Under the pieces are notes generated by a model. That model did not search any database and was not told the origin of the DNA. It saw only the letters and a list, made by a program, of their open reading frames with translations. This document shows positions 1 through 12,731 of a stretch of 64,000 bases of DNA, in pieces. The stretch is taken from the NCBI GenBank assembly GCA_030545055.2, contig CM061531.1, forward strand, positions 52,778,705 to 52,842,704, given 5' to 3'. Position numbers and translations under genes: made by a program. Source of the stretch: Neoaliturus tenellus. Lineage: Eukaryota > Arthropoda > Insecta > Hemiptera > Cicadellidae. Position 1 is the first letter of the stretch; each line of letters opens with the position of its first letter.

Positions 1-226
1 ATTTTTATAAAAACTGAACTTTGTTATCTTTATTCGTTTCAAAATGGCGTCCATTGTTGTAATGTAGCCAAAATCCAAATTTACAGAATTCTCTGTATTT
101 CTTTTATTATTTGTCATAAATGACTTCTGATTCAAAATAGTTATTTTAAATAAGCTAAGCTTTACAATGATACGTCACAAGATTACATTTATTAAAAAAA
201 TATAATTTGCAAAATTTAATCTTTTT
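1..226. other. AT-rich flank, nothing recognised
   Basis: No coding frame, RNA gene or repeat can be supported here. The sequence is low-complexity AT-rich DNA typical of the non-satellite part of this window. Confidence 0.5.
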
Positions 227-1217
227 GAAAATGTGTACGTAAACAAAACTCAAAAATTTTAAACACAAATTTTTACATCATATTAAAGCTCTCGTTGAAC
301 TGAGCAAATTTGTAATTTATGCTAATGCCGTATCTCTTTTGGTTTTGTAGTAACAAAGTAAATATATCATTTCCCATTTAACTTGCAAGTTAATTAATCA
401 GGACATGATAGTATGGCAGTCCTTCTTCCATTGTTGCTATACCATTAAAGTAACATGCAAGTTATATGGTAAAATTAAATCTTTACTTTATCACTTACTT
501 ACCTTACCGCTGTGGCCACTCAAACCAAAGTTGGTTTTTGGCCTCCGCAACGATACGCCTCCACTCTTCCCTATCTTCAGCTTGTTCCCAGGTCACTCCC
601 ATTCGCCTGAGGTCTTTTTGGACTTGGTCCTGCCATCTTAATTTAGGTCTTATTAGTGGTCTAGTGCCTGCTGGTCTCCCTTCAAAAACGTCCTTAATAA
701 GGGTGTTTTCTGGTCTTCTTGTTATATGACCTGCCCATCTCAATCTTCGACTTTTAATAATAGCTACAATGTCGGGCTGTCCGTAAAGGTCTTTTAATTC
801 TTGATTTTTACGGATTCGCCAAATGTCATTTTCATTAATTGGACCATATATTTTTCTTAATATTTAGTTTTCAAAGACCATAAACTTTTTCTGAGTTTTT
901 GCTCAAGGCTAAATTTTCCGTTCCATATAGGAGTACCGGTTGTATTATTGTGTGGTAAAGTTTTATCTTTGTAGTTTTTGATATTTTTTTTATTTGTTTT
1001 TTATTTTTATCTTAGAATTTTTGATAGAGACCAGAAACTTTTCCTTGCTGCTATAAGTCTGCTTTCTACTTCAATTTCTTCACTACAAAACCAAAATAGA
1101 TATGGCATTAGTGTAAATTACAATGTTGCTCAGTTCAACGAGAGCTTCAATATGATGTACAAAATGACATGTGTTTGTATTTAAAATTTTTGAACTTTAT
1201 CTATGTGAACATTTCCA
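227..1217. repeat. Inverted-repeat arms flanking a LINE insertion
   Basis: The left arm (227-354) and right arm (1081-1217) are imperfect reverse complements. Both contain, in mirrored order, a block reading CTCAGTTCAACGAGAGCTT in the right arm, a run resembling AAATTTTTGA, and ACTACAAAACCAAAA. Between them lie about 125 bp of unassigned sequence and then a LINE fragment that reaches the inner edge of the right arm. The simplest reading is a foldback element or MITE-like hairpin that received a 5'-truncated LINE. No target-site duplication could be fixed by eye, and the element class is unknown. Confidence 0.55.
504..1078 (-). pseudogene. Non-LTR retrotransposon (LINE) reverse transcriptase, C-terminal fragment
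   Basis: This is the 3' end of a LINE ORF2, read on the minus strand. About 190 codons match the usual end of arthropod non-LTR polymerases: a segment ending SFWSLSKILR, the thumb motif LYHTIIQPVLLYG, then ILRKIYGPINENDIWRIR, LRWAGHITRR and DLRRMGVTWEQAEDREEWRR, ending at TAA near 504. It is dead. There is a stop after ILR near 1012, a frame change between the YGTEN segment and the MVFEN segment (around 880), and a TAA inside MVFEN*ILRKI. The catalytic palm with the YxDD box and the endonuclease are absent, so the copy is 5'-truncated at about 1078. After the stop the minus strand reads GGTAAGTAAGTGATAAAG, possibly a simple-repeat 3' tail. The clade is not resolved. Confidence 0.85.
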
Positions 1218-3204
1218 AAAATAATTAATTTTGGAAATTCTGTGATAATTTCCGACGATGCTAACTCTTTAAAATAAAAAAAAACCTGTCAATAATTATT
1301 TTTAATGCCAAATCCTGCCCCTTAGAAAAATAGGAAAGGTCACTTATAGTACATCATTTGAAAGCTTAAAATGAGTTAAGTTTTGGCGATTGACAGTTTG
1401 TAACCTGCAGCATAAAAAAGTACTCACTACGTTATAGTGCCCTTTTTCTCAATTTTCTAAAATTATTTTTTCAAGTAGATTTTACAAGGCTTTGAGAGGG
1501 ATCAATTGGGACAAACTGCATTAATTCTTATGTGAAATTTCGTGTATTTCCAATAAATGTCATAAAAGTGTCAATAAGCTTGGTAATTGGTGAGAAAAAC
1601 GGGACTTTGATGGACAAGGTCGAGAAATTTCAAAAAGTTGAAAAATGACTAATACTGGAAAGGGGGGGGGGGTGAGATATAATTACCTAAATTCTCAATT
1701 CTTATTGCATTACTGTGACTACTAAACACTCTGTACGTTTTTGTAGTTATTGGAAAAGAACACAAAGCGTATGAAAGTTACATGAAGTTTAAAACCCAGC
1801 TTGTTTCCGGTTCAATGGATAGAAATAAAGAGGAATCAAGGAATTTACATTTTAAACGTTTAATCCAATAGGAAGTGTCCTGTGGGGGTTGAGAAGGTAA
1901 CGTGAGGGTACGTGACTGTTATGTCAAGAGTATGTTTATACATTCATTTAATTCAACATAATAAACAAATAAATAAATATGGAGTAAAATTAATTAAATA
2001 AAATAGTACTGTCTGAGCTAAATGTTACTCACGGAATGTAAATATTTTGTAAATTGACTGAAGAATCCCAGAACATATTAGGTATTTTTGTTAGCTAATT
2101 TATTAAAATACTTTTCAAATATTGATGTTTCAATCCGAAATTTTGTAAGAGATTTACATGTAACATTATTTGCTGATTTAACTTGTTTATCATTAAAACT
2201 CCCAAAGTTATCATGGAGACAGGAATGATTATTAATGTGCTCTGAAATGGACGGAATAAGTGCTATCTTGGTTTTCTTGCTGGTAAACTTGGTGTGCTCG
2301 CAACAGTGTACGTGTACAGTGCCAACTATACCGTCTCTTGTGTTGGGAAAGAAGGAAGCTCCATTTCGCGGCTCGTAGCTTGATCGTGTTTATAATTCTG
2401 TCTGGACTTAACAGAAGGTCCATATAACACTTTACTTTAACATATAAGGCACTAAGCACTAAGTAGTTGAGCACTTGTATATATATTAGTTTTTACCTGG
2501 TTGAAAAAAAACCCCTCATATTCTGTCATAAGGATAATTACTAATGATTCCTCTGTACTATATCGTGATGATAAGTAAGCTGAGGATATGGCTGATAAAT
2601 GTAGATCAAGCCTATATTTATAAATTAAATAATATCGTTAAATACAGATGGTATAATTTTTCGTGTGGTATATTGTCTTATTTGGAAGTTCTGTGATGTT
2701 TAAATTATGATTACTGAAATAACTCTTTAAAATAAAGTACAATAAATGGCTTACAATTATCTTAAATGCATTACGAAAAAAAACTGTGATCGCTAATGAG
2801 TAGTTGTAATTTTTGGAACAAACCTCGTGCAATGAAGCCCCGCGCTCGCCGCTACAATCATTGTCGGGTGTGGCCAGTCCTGTGATTGCCAATCGATGGT
2901 TACTCCGCAAATCACCATTATCAACGACTTGGGAACCTTTGTCTGACAATCCATAACAAGACTTATCAATAATGAATAATTATTTTCTTAATTCAATAAG
3001 GGTGTCGTCTATCACATCCCTTTTTCTCTTGACCTAGTGAACCGATTTTCAAGATTGAGATGTAATTTTAAAGCGTATGATCTTGTGCGTGTGTGATTGG
3101 TAAATGCAAAGGCCATTTCATTTCGGCCTCCCCCCCAGCCTTTGATTTACTTTTAGAGGGTGATTTTTTGTCAATTTTAAAATGTTAACCAAATTTTATT
3201 ATAA
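1218..3204. other. Intergenic AT-rich sequence
   Basis: No gene was recognised. A run of eleven G lies at 1662-1672. A GC-richer island lies at 2820-2950; its open minus frame (2638-2949) has no recognisable domain and runs into low-complexity sequence. The stretch 1280-1680 has the look of an old dispersed repeat, but nothing in the window matches it. Confidence 0.4.
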
Positions 3205-5325
3205 GACTAGCTGTTGCCCGTCACGGCTTCGCCCGTGTTGAATTTGTTTTTTAATTTCTTTTTAAGACCTATGAAATCTTCCTTAAGACATTAATATTAA
3301 TACTTCAAAATAGTGTGAGCGGGGCAAAAACTTTATTTCCAAAACCGTATTTGTGCAATTTAAATACAGTAATACATGAAGAAAATCACATCCCATTAGT
3401 TTAATAATTTACTATCATTATCATATATTTTCAATATTTGTATTTTAACTCACATGTCATTGTTTATAACATTCTTCACTCTTGTTTTGAATATAATTCC
3501 ATCTCATCTCTTTTTTCAAGGTCTTAATTTCTTTTTAATAGTTTACCTCAGTTCCTTCGAGTATTTTTATTGGTTCCCGTCCAGTATCAAGTGTCTTAGT
3601 GAATAGCTATGAGCAAAAATGACCGTCTATGCAAAAAATTAACTCTGTCGGCTCTATAGTAATTTTGAGGTTATTTGGGGCATAGCCTTGAAGGAAGTGT
3701 ATAAATCACTTGTTATTGAGAACCTATGACTAAAGAGATTACTCCAAATTTCAACCCCGCATTCCCTATAGTTTATAGATTCGTTGTTTCTTTCAATTCG
3801 TATTGTAATTGGCCATAATTGTAACATTATATTGAAATTTCGAAGACATGTGGGGTGGAGCCCTGAAGGGATTTTTATGAAAGAGTTTCTTAGTGAGCAC
3901 ATATGAGCAAAGAGGAACGTCCATGCCAAAATTCAACCCTGTAGGCCCCAAAAGTAATTTTGAAGTGTGGGGCGAAGCCCCCCCCCCAACTTCCATTTCA
4001 AATTTCAACCCCTTAGGTCATCTGGCTTTTCATATTCGTTGTTTCCTAGATTCATATTTAAAATTGGCCATAAGAATAACATTAGACCAAAATTTAAATC
4101 GTGTGTGGCAGAGCCCTGATAGAATTTTGCAAAACAGTTTAGTAGTGAGCACGTACATATGAGCTAGGAGGAACGTCCACGTCAAATTTCATCATCATAG
4201 ATCCTATAGTTCTTAAGATTCGTTGTTTCCTAGATTCGAACTAAAAATTAGCTATGAATAACATTAGATAGAAATTTTGAGGTCTTATGTGGTGGAGCCC
4301 TGATGGAATTTTGCAAAACCGTTTCTTAATGAGCATCTATGAGCAAGGAAGAACGCCCATGCCAAATTTTAACATTGTAGGTCCTATAGTTTTTCAGATT
4401 CGTTTTTGCCTTGATTTGCATAAAATATTGGACACAAGAATAATATTAAATGGAAATTTTGAAGGCTTGTGGTGTAGAGACCTGATGGAATTTTGCAAAA
4501 TCGTTTCTTCGTGAGCATTTTTTAACACAGAGGAACGTCCATGGCAAATTTCAACCCCCTATACCCTATGGTTATAAAGATTCGATGATACTGAGTTACT
4601 GAGTGAGTGGTATTTGACACAGGACATTAAACCTAACCTTACCTAACCTAACCTCTAACTAATAAACATTTTACACCAGTTAAATTGTTTACAAAGATTA
4701 AATTTTGTCATATGGTTACGTCATCCTTTAAATGTATTATTTCACTAACAGCTGATACCTTAGAATCTTCAACAGCTAATTACATCAATCTTTGAAGTTG
4801 TGTGGGGCGGAGCCCTGAAGGAATTTCGCAAAACCATTTCTTAGTGAGCACCTATAGGCAAAGAGGAACTTCCATTCCAAATTTCAACCCTGTAGGTACT
4901 ATAGTTTTGGAGATTCGTTGTTTCCTGGATTCGTATTTTAAGTGCTCCATAAGAATAACATTGTAGCGAAATTTTGAAGTCGTGTGGGGTGGAGCCCTGC
5001 AGGAATTTCGTAAAACCGTTTCTTAGTCAGCATCAATGGGTAAAAAGGAACGTCTATACCAAATTTCAATCCTGCATGCTCTCTACTTTTGGCGATTCGT
5101 TGTTGCTTTGGTTCGTATTAAAAATCCCCCATAAGAATAACATTGTAACGAAATTTACAAGTCGTGCGGGGCGGAGCCCTGACGGAATTTTGCAAAACCG
5201 TTTCTTAGTGAGCGTTTTTGAGCAAAGATGAACGTCCATGCCAAGTTTTAACCCTCTAGGCCTTATAGTTTTGGAGATACTCTGATACGTGAGTGAGTGG
5301 TATTTGACAAATATATAGTAGATTT
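3205..5325. repeat. Diverged ~181-bp tandem repeat, about 9-10 units
   Basis: A unit of about 181 bp recurs. Its landmark, a GTGGGGNGGAGCCCTG-like core, appears near 3671, 3850, 3965, 4103, 4287, 4468, 4802, 4983 and 5165, mostly 179-184 bp apart. Each landmark is followed by AAAACCGTTTCTTAGTGAGC, then GAACGTCCATGCCAAATTTC and GATTCGTTGTTTCC. The array starts after CTAGCTGTTGCCCGTCACGG (about 3210). Two sub-arrays end in GTGAGTGAGTGGTATTTGAC (about 4602 and 5290). Copies are clearly diverged, so this is old. It shares the GTCCATGCCAAATTTCAA core and a following GTGA-type microsatellite with the leader of the Helitron units far downstream. Small open frames inside it are by-products of the repeat. 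Confidence 0.75.
4631..4658. repeat. Short (CCTAA)n telomere-type run
   Basis: The sequence runs ACCTAACCTTACCTAACCTA and then ACCTCTAAC: four or five imperfect copies of CCTAA, the complement of the arthropod telomere unit TTAGG. It lies just past the end of one sub-array of the 181-bp repeat. It is interstitial and too short to be a telomere. Confidence 0.5.
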
Positions 5326-8300
5326 TTAAATGTGAATTTTAACTTAACAGCTGGATTACCTTCAAATGAATTTTAAGTCAGACTGTAAAAAAAATATCGT
5401 CTATCATTGATACATTAATATAAATTGTGTAATTTGCGTATGGGCCGCTGGTATTTTAAAATGTTTTAAAAAATCTAAATATGAGGATGAATCTGTGAAA
5501 TTCTTCTTTGACAAACATAGTCGTACGCAAGACAACTATTAGTAACCAAAATGTTGAAAACAAATACAAAATCTGAAATTAATAAAGTAACCACATAGTT
5601 AGGATTAAAGTTTATACTGTAACAATTGATGGAAGGAGCTCTCCAGTTGCAGGTGACCTACTTCCCCAGTGATGACGACACCGGAGACCACTGGGGACCG
5701 ACTGACCATTAGCCAGCTGATTTGCATACAATGAGACGTTCGCTGCGACCACTCTGAGTCACAGCCCGTTACCAAAAGTGCCACTACTATTATCAAGGTG
5801 TAGTTATGTATAAAGTTGCTTGTGTATCTTGTGATGCTCGTTGTAACAGACACTAAATCAAGACGGTTGGAGTCTATAAAGTAAACTATTTCTTGTCTGT
5901 GATTTAAGTTAGCTATCAGTCAGTTTATTTTATTCTAAAAAATCTATAATTGTTTATGATGTGTTTGGAACACTTAAATGAGTTTGGGTTATTCCAATAA
6001 CTATGTAGAAGCTTAACCAAGAGAAAAAGTAGATTTTAAAAAATTTTTGGAATAAATTACGTCGGGGCATTGCAAGGATAGAAATGGAGTATCAAAACCC
6101 AATCTTACGTGTAGACGTTGGACTTAATGTACATGTGAAGGTTTCTTCTAATAGAGAACAGGGTCGCATGACAGACCTTTAAATGATAACCATCTACGAA
6201 ATCTAATCTAAGTCGTAAATGTCTTCAATCAAATGTTACATTAAAATTACATTGCCAAAATTAAAAATTCAACAATTCCCATTATATTTGACCTTGTGGC
6301 TTTGTATTCCCTTAGTAACAAACTATTTCTATCCGACTTCCCTCAGGGATGCCACATAAAATAGATTTTTTTTGGAGAACTTCACCTTCCTCTGGAAGGT
6401 ATGGAAGGGTATTTATGGAAGGCGTAATCGAAATATTCATAATATACCACATCATATTAATTTGGAAGTTCTTTACATTTGGACCATATGCCTAACTTGA
6501 CCTCAAATAGTCACATATATCGGGAGTTATTGCACTTTATAATTCATGCAATATAATGTTGATTCATAGTGTGATTGCTTTTCAAATCAGCCATCCTTTC
6601 AAGGTCGGATTTGTGGCACTACTAATAGAGACCTTAACTTATATAGACCTATGATTACTTTTAAAATTTTCTTCTTACCCCTTACGATGTAAACACATCG
6701 ATGGAGATGTAAACACCTATGCATATCTGAAAAGTTTATTAAGATGGTAAATTTAGTAAATACAATGTTTTATTACTAGGACTAAATCGGTTCAAAAATT
6801 ATTAGGGCGTTCCGGCACTTATTGCAACACTGTTCTAATGTAATAAAAGGTATATCTGATCCGGATAAAATAATTTATCTGACAATAGTAATAGTCTTTC
6901 TACAGAGTAATACTACATTGACAACGAAAACAATTAAACCAATAATTAATAAGTCGCTAAACATTTTTGTTCTATGTTCTGTTTAACAGAATACATCCGG
7001 GTTTTCTTCTTATTGTACCAACTACATCTAAAATGTTAGTTTCATAAAGAGGTCGCCAATTTTTAAATCGCTCATCAGTCTATTATGTACATTCATATTT
7101 GTAGGACTGCCAGAATTGATTTTGGCAGGAAATGGAGAATTTGAGAACTAGATGTTTTAAGACAGCTCTGGAACCACCAAGACACACGATAGTTCAGTCA
7201 GTCATTGGCAACGTTGGCATCCGTTATTAGGATACAAAGTGTAGATGTAGCGTTCAACCAACAAATGTAGGCGTGTAAAAATAAACATTCACAACGACGA
7301 ACGGTGACGACATTTTGTACGGTTTTAAAGAAACATGCAAGTTTATTATTCAAGAATGCACACTAAGGTGATAAATATGATAATAACCATTGTAAAACCC
7401 GTCAATCTCATGTGAAACTTGAGACGGCTCTTGCTGACAGTTGACCAAAACTGAACGCTTTCCGACCAAAAGATCGGATTAGTATTTTGTTTCAACCCAA
7501 GACTCAGTTACACGCCTGGTTGGTGATACTGCCATATTGTAAGCTATTCTAGCGTCTCTCATCTTTACTGCTCTGCTATTGACCTTTGCCTCTAATATGC
7601 ATCAGATGTAACCCGTGATGCATAACTTTACCAATTACGATTGATTACCTATTCACAGCAAGAAAAATTAAATACAAACGTGTAATTGTTGCAGAGGCAT
7701 TAAACATAGTTCACACCTAGCACTAGTACTGTAACTCCAGAACCAATATCAACTTGATTGCCAGCTTTCAGTTAAGATTGTTTCTACTCTAGTTGGATGC
7801 ATACACTCGGACCTAACTTGCTTAAAGTTTACTCGGCTGTAAATAGAGACAATTTAAAGCTTGTAAGCAATTACGAACGCTAATATTTACACAAATATCA
7901 GAAACATTAATGAAATATGGCAAGTGAAGTAAATGCATCACAGCATTATGCGTGTAGGGTCAAGTAAATTTCCTCCTATAATCGATATTTGATATTGTTT
8001 AGTTAACGTTAGTGTCAGTAGGTACTAATTTGAGCATTAGGGCACGTTTGAGTCCTTATTTGTAACATAAAAAGCTGATAATTTATAAATTTAGTAGAAA
8101 TACGGCAACAAAAAGCGATACAGCTCTCCATCGCGAAGAGAGAAAAACAATCAAATAACTCTCCAATCTCAGCCCTTATGATCTCTAACATCTTGATGCT
8201 CCTCGTCTTTTCTTTATTGGCTTGCTTTAATTCAAATCTATTAGATTTACTCTATTATTTTTATTTAAGTAACCAACAAAACCAAGATAAAAAATAGTTA

Positions 8301-8534
8301 TACATCTTACATCGTAAATGGCAATTTTAACCTACAGTAAACCTTTTAAAATAGCTATAAGCAAGCTATCTAGTAGTTTTAATTTTAAACTTTAGTGGGT
8401 ATAGAGAATATCCAAAAATACTTTTCCTATGAAATAAAAAAAACCTCTATCTTGCTTATGTATTGACATAGCTTTATACAATTTGGCATTTAGAACCACT
8501 AGGAAGGGTTTATTATACATTCCCTTTCAAAACC
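5326..8534. other. Intergenic AT-rich sequence
   Basis: No gene is supported. A GC-richer patch at 5630-5790 contains a minus-strand open frame (5605-5853) with a hydrophobic stretch (YTLIIVVALLVTG), but there is no family resemblance and no neighbouring exon. The remainder is AT-rich and without recognisable repeats. Confidence 0.4.
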
Positions 8535-8775
8535 CGTATAGTAGAACCCACACTCTCATCCCTGTGGTATTTATGGGAATAATAAAAAATAACAGAACCT
8601 GATAAAATTTAGTTTGTGCGGAAAAAAGTACATTAACTAGGTAGGTTTCAACTTATATTTGGTTAAAAAACCCCATATGGCGGCAAACCTACATACTCAT
8701 CCCCATGATGTTTATGAGGAAATAAAAAAAATGCCAACATTCCACCGGAAACTCGCTGAGTAGGAAGGTCTACTG
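8535..8775. repeat. Dispersed repeat, copy 1 (with internal duplication)
   Basis: Two related blocks (about 8535-8590 and 8680-8775) share an ACTCATCCC-TGTGGTATTTATGGGAATAA-like pattern. The second block, starting ATGGCGGCAAACCTACAT, aligns by eye with 13800-13915. The order is shared: GGCGGCAAAC, CATTCTCAT/CATACTCAT, an ATAATGTTT-like block, a CCGTCGGAAA/CACCGGAAA-like block, and a GAGTAxG-AGGTC-like block. No terminal repeats or coding capacity are visible. Confidence 0.5.
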
Positions 8776-10435
8776 CGATGAGAGGAATTTTGATCTTTGC
8801 ATTTGATGAGTAATTGAGAAAGTAACTTTACACTACTGGTATCTAATGTTCATAAACTTCCATCTTAAGACACGCTGACCGTAAACACAACTAAAAATAT
8901 TTCCACTATACATCGGCAACAAAGTAGATTCTATTTATACAAAAACAAATACCTCGTAATACATTTTAAATATAGTTTACAAATTGATCAATGAACTAAG
9001 CGCCACCACACTCTTCCTCTAATCATATTCACTTTAAAATATGTACCAGATTACTTTGTGTCTCAAAGAGGTGAAAAGTGAGACTGGTGATAAATATCTT
9101 CACTACAGCATTACTTGTAACGTTTTCGCCTTTTTGTTTCAATATTTTTAAATCATTAAACACTTTTGACATACTCCTTTATTGAATTTTTTTCAGCTCA
9201 CTGCAAACTTTTCAATAGATCTAGCAACCAATTTAGAGATAACATCATTCCAATATCATCAGCCAGGATTGTTGTCACATTTCCCCGCTGGACCACCGCC
9301 CAGCTCCCCATGACCTTGGCAGGAGGTCTTGTAACGGTGGGTGATAACAACTGTTTGCTTGCTGGCAATTCACTAGGCTCGTTTCTATCCTGGAATATTG
9401 CCCAGGTAGTTACAACCTCAACAAAGAGCTGGAGTTAAGATTATAACATTATTTCATCATAGTGATGTAAGCTACAATTTCATACTTCGGCTTTTAAGAT
9501 TCCTACGTTAATAATCTAAATTTCTTTAAACATTTAACATCTCTACACGGATCTTGTGGTCTTATAACGCCATACATATCTAAATAATATACACGATGTA
9601 AATAATAGTGGTTTTCACCACAAGGAGCGAAAGTTGCTCTTTTTGTATCCAATCGTTGTTAAACGGCTGAAGTAAAGCCTAACTAGTGAATGCGATAAAG
9701 AGCAGAAAAACAGAGAGTCATAAACAACATAAAGGTAATGATTATAAAAAAAAAATACTAAAATATCATTAGTAGCTCAGGTTACATTTTAGAAATTTAC
9801 AAAAAATTACTAATAATTAATATTCATTGACTTACTATTTCCTTACAATTCATAATTACAATAAATTTGGACTTCAACAGTCCCCCAAAATCGAATTCGT
9901 ACATGACAGCATTGTGTCCGCAGAAGGCGGGAGTGGGACCGGAAACCGGGCTTCAGTTCTGAGATTACTTCCGCCGCGGGCTGCAACTTACTTGGCAATT
10001 CGCTTTGAGTAATTACATAACCTGACTTCCCCCTTGTAATAATTGGTAACAATCAAACATTAAAGTTTCGATAAAACAATACCAAATAATTATTAATTAT
10101 TTTTACAAAAACAAATTAAAAATAGGTCGAAAATATCAAAATTTGTAGTATAAAAATGGTTAGTTTGATTTTTTAAAAGTGTTTTTTTTTTATTGACAGT
10201 TATGACGAAATTAATACAACTGTAATAGACCCAAGATCTAAAACGGAATTCAAAATATTGTTAGGATTCTTTAAACTATTACAATAGTGTTTATTTGTAA
10301 AATAAAAGCAAAAATATATCAAGCAATTACCTTTCCTTCATTTACAATTACTTTTCCTAAAGTTTCACATAAAAAATACTGTTGCTATTTATCGGGTTAT
10401 AAAAAATTTCTCGATTAGAGGATTTTGATTGCATA
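8776..10435. other. Intergenic sequence with small GC-richer islands
   Basis: Nothing identifiable was found. Islands of more balanced composition sit at 9240-9430 and 9890-10010. Open frames across them (for example 9166-9438, plus strand) lack ATG/Kozak support, splice partners and recognisable motifs. Confidence 0.4.
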
Positions 10436-11062
10436 AAGGGCAAACATTACCGAAATCCTATATTAGCGGGTTACAATGCGAGTTTAATATAAAACTGCGA
10501 GAGCTCGTTATGAGCTTGGAGGTCGCAAAACATTGTTACGGGGCGGCGCAGCGCCTCTGCAGTCCGCCACTCCATTCATTTGAATTGCCGTGTGTGGTGG
10601 TGGCCATACAGTAGCAACTTGCTGCGGCTATTGTGTCTATAAATATTTGTAATTTTCCGGCATCACAGAGTGATATGTTCGTTTTATAATATAAATATGG
10701 AAAGATTTTTGTGTATTATTACACTTTACAGAATACAAAAAAATATATATTTGAGATTGAATATTTTACTTGGTAGAGATTGCAAATTAAATCTTTTTCA
10801 CAACAATAATCATCGTTAAGAAAATAACGTTGGTATCAAAACAAATAGATTAAATAAATTCCGTGACAACGAAAATAAAGCTAAAAGCGATGTGACCTTG
10901 CAAATGAAACGCAGCGACAGGCAGTATTTCCCGCTAGTCACGAGAGTCGATCTTGGCGAATATGTTCGCGGAGTAGCGATTTTTGCGCTGCTGGCAGTCA
11001 ACATTTGTTATTTTTATTCAGTTCGCTCGCTGTATTTTTTAAATATTAAAATTAATACTTAA
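10436..11062 (+). other. CpG-richer island pair; possible host promoter and short open frame
   Basis: Two GC-richer islands (about 10490-10635 and 10880-11035) stand out from the AT-rich surroundings and keep many CpGs, for example GGGCGGCGCAGCGCC. A TATA-like TCTATAAATA lies at 10636-10645, about 25-30 bp upstream of a CATCACAG initiator-like site. An open plus-strand frame starts at ATG 10904 and ends at TAA 11060-11062 (52 residues). It has a basic/polar N-terminus (KRSDRQYFPLVTRVDLGEYV) followed by a hydrophobic segment (GVAIFALLAVNICYF). I do not recognise it. It may be the 5' end of a host gene or chance; confidence is low. Confidence 0.2.
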
Positions 11063-12731
11063 GTCCGTGATGTTATACAAGAGTAATGCTAAAAAGACTA
11101 ATTTTATTTTAAATTTTTACTTTTTTTCAGCACTAAATTTTGTTACGAACGAACTACAGTTTCAATGCGTTTTAGGCAATATGTACTCTTTGCCACCAAG
11201 ATATGAAGTTATAATAAGTATTAAGAACATTCTAAATTTTAGCCCCCTCTTTGTATGATGTTTTTTGTTTGTCACTGAAGGAAAAAATCTACCAATTTTT
11301 TTTAAAGAGATTTCAATAAATTTTTTTAATTCAAAATATAAAAAATTAATAGAAATAGTTTGTTTGTTTTAATGTCTACTGAACATTTTTAAACACACTT
11401 TACTGTTTGTTTCATTTAGGATTCATGTACAACGTTCAACACAACATTGAATACAGCAATACTGCCGTAACATGGGCTTTGTGGGACTGTTGAATGAAGG
11501 GGTAATTCGTTTATCGCCACATTTCAACTCGATCGGAATAACTGTCAGATTTATTTAGCACGATCGTCAACTGCCTCTTGATTTAGATTTGTCGGATTGT
11601 GCTGTTTAATTAATCGGATGAGTTCTGCACGATGAAATGTTTATGAGAGTTAAAATGTTGATACAGTTTCTGAGGTCTTATTACTGAAATATGTTCACCA
11701 TATAGGTTACTATATACTTAATTGTTAATAAACTGAAAATTACTGGATTAATTAATCAAGTAATTAATTAGTATTTAGTAGCGTTAATCCTTTAGTATTT
11801 AACGCTCACCTTCACCCAAATAGCCCAGGCGCAATTTTTTTCCTCGAAAGGGAGTGTGGTTGTGCCGTGCCGCCCCACAGCTCACTCATTATATAATTTC
11901 GCGTCTAAAGTACTGGCCATTCAAACAGCCAAAACCACTGGTCACGTGATTCGGGAATCCGAACTTTCAAAGAAAACTGCCTTTTCTCTCTCTCAAACCG
12001 CCGAAGTCGTCGTAGCAGGAGCACACCTTGGGATTTTTAATTCTTTGCTAGGCCGTATAAGTACAACAATGTGTAGTTAAATTAGGAAATAAAGAGCTAG
12101 GCTAGGGTAGGGTTAGGACTAGGGGTTATTCTCAAAATATTATACAAACCCAAAATTTAAAGACAGGAATAATTAATTATGTTATCATTGCAATAGTCAG
12201 GCCCTAGCATGAGAGGTTGGTACAGGATTATTTAGTTTAGCAATTCATGTTACATACAATACCTGTAATTCAGTATTAACTAAACATTACGTTATATCTA
12301 GTTCATTATTATGCCACATCGAAAGCTGGCTTAGGGTAGGAGCTCATTCGGTAGACCGATCCTGGTTATGGGTATCAAAACCAAGTCAGTTTCACTTGAG
12401 TTTGTAGTTTCCATGTGACCAAGTCTCCATTGGTCCAATGCAAGCTTCCACCAAACCCCATAGCCAATTCATAGGGTATCTATCACCAATAGCTAGTTCA
12501 CATTCCGACAAGTTCCGCATCTCATCCAAAACCCTTTCCTGCACCCAAGCAAGGTACCAGTAATACCAACGAGCCTGACCATCATCAAACCAAGGCCACA
12601 ATCACTAGCGATGAACATCACCCCTTCCATTTACATGTAACCTCCACCAGCCCACTACAGTTTTGACTTACAGAGCAAAATTGTTATATTTGCTGTTAAC
12701 CTAAATTCGATTTGATTTATTACGTATTATA
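11063..12731. other. Intergenic sequence
   Basis: No gene was recognised. A GC-richer patch at 11840-12060 contains a CACGTG E-box (about 11943) and an open frame without ATG. The patch 12400-12650 is also GC-richer, with an open minus frame of no known family. Confidence 0.35.

Noticed and set aside
3893..5231. Several 70-90-codon frames with related peptides (for example PDGILQNRFLVS)
   Set aside because: These are translations of successive copies of the 181-bp tandem repeat, interrupted at random, and not a protein family.
5605..5853. Small secreted or lipoprotein-like frame with a hydrophobic segment
   Set aside because: There is no supporting context or homology. The hydrophobic run is what AT-rich DNA often encodes by chance.
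12100..12125. Telomere-like GGGTTAGGACTAGGGG
   Set aside because: Only one or two irregular partial units; it does not form a repeat.
12392..12601. Minus-strand frame rich in Trp (WPWFDDGQARWYYWYLAW)
   Set aside because: No recognisable family, no splice or promoter context, and atypical composition. It is most likely chance in a GC-richer patch.
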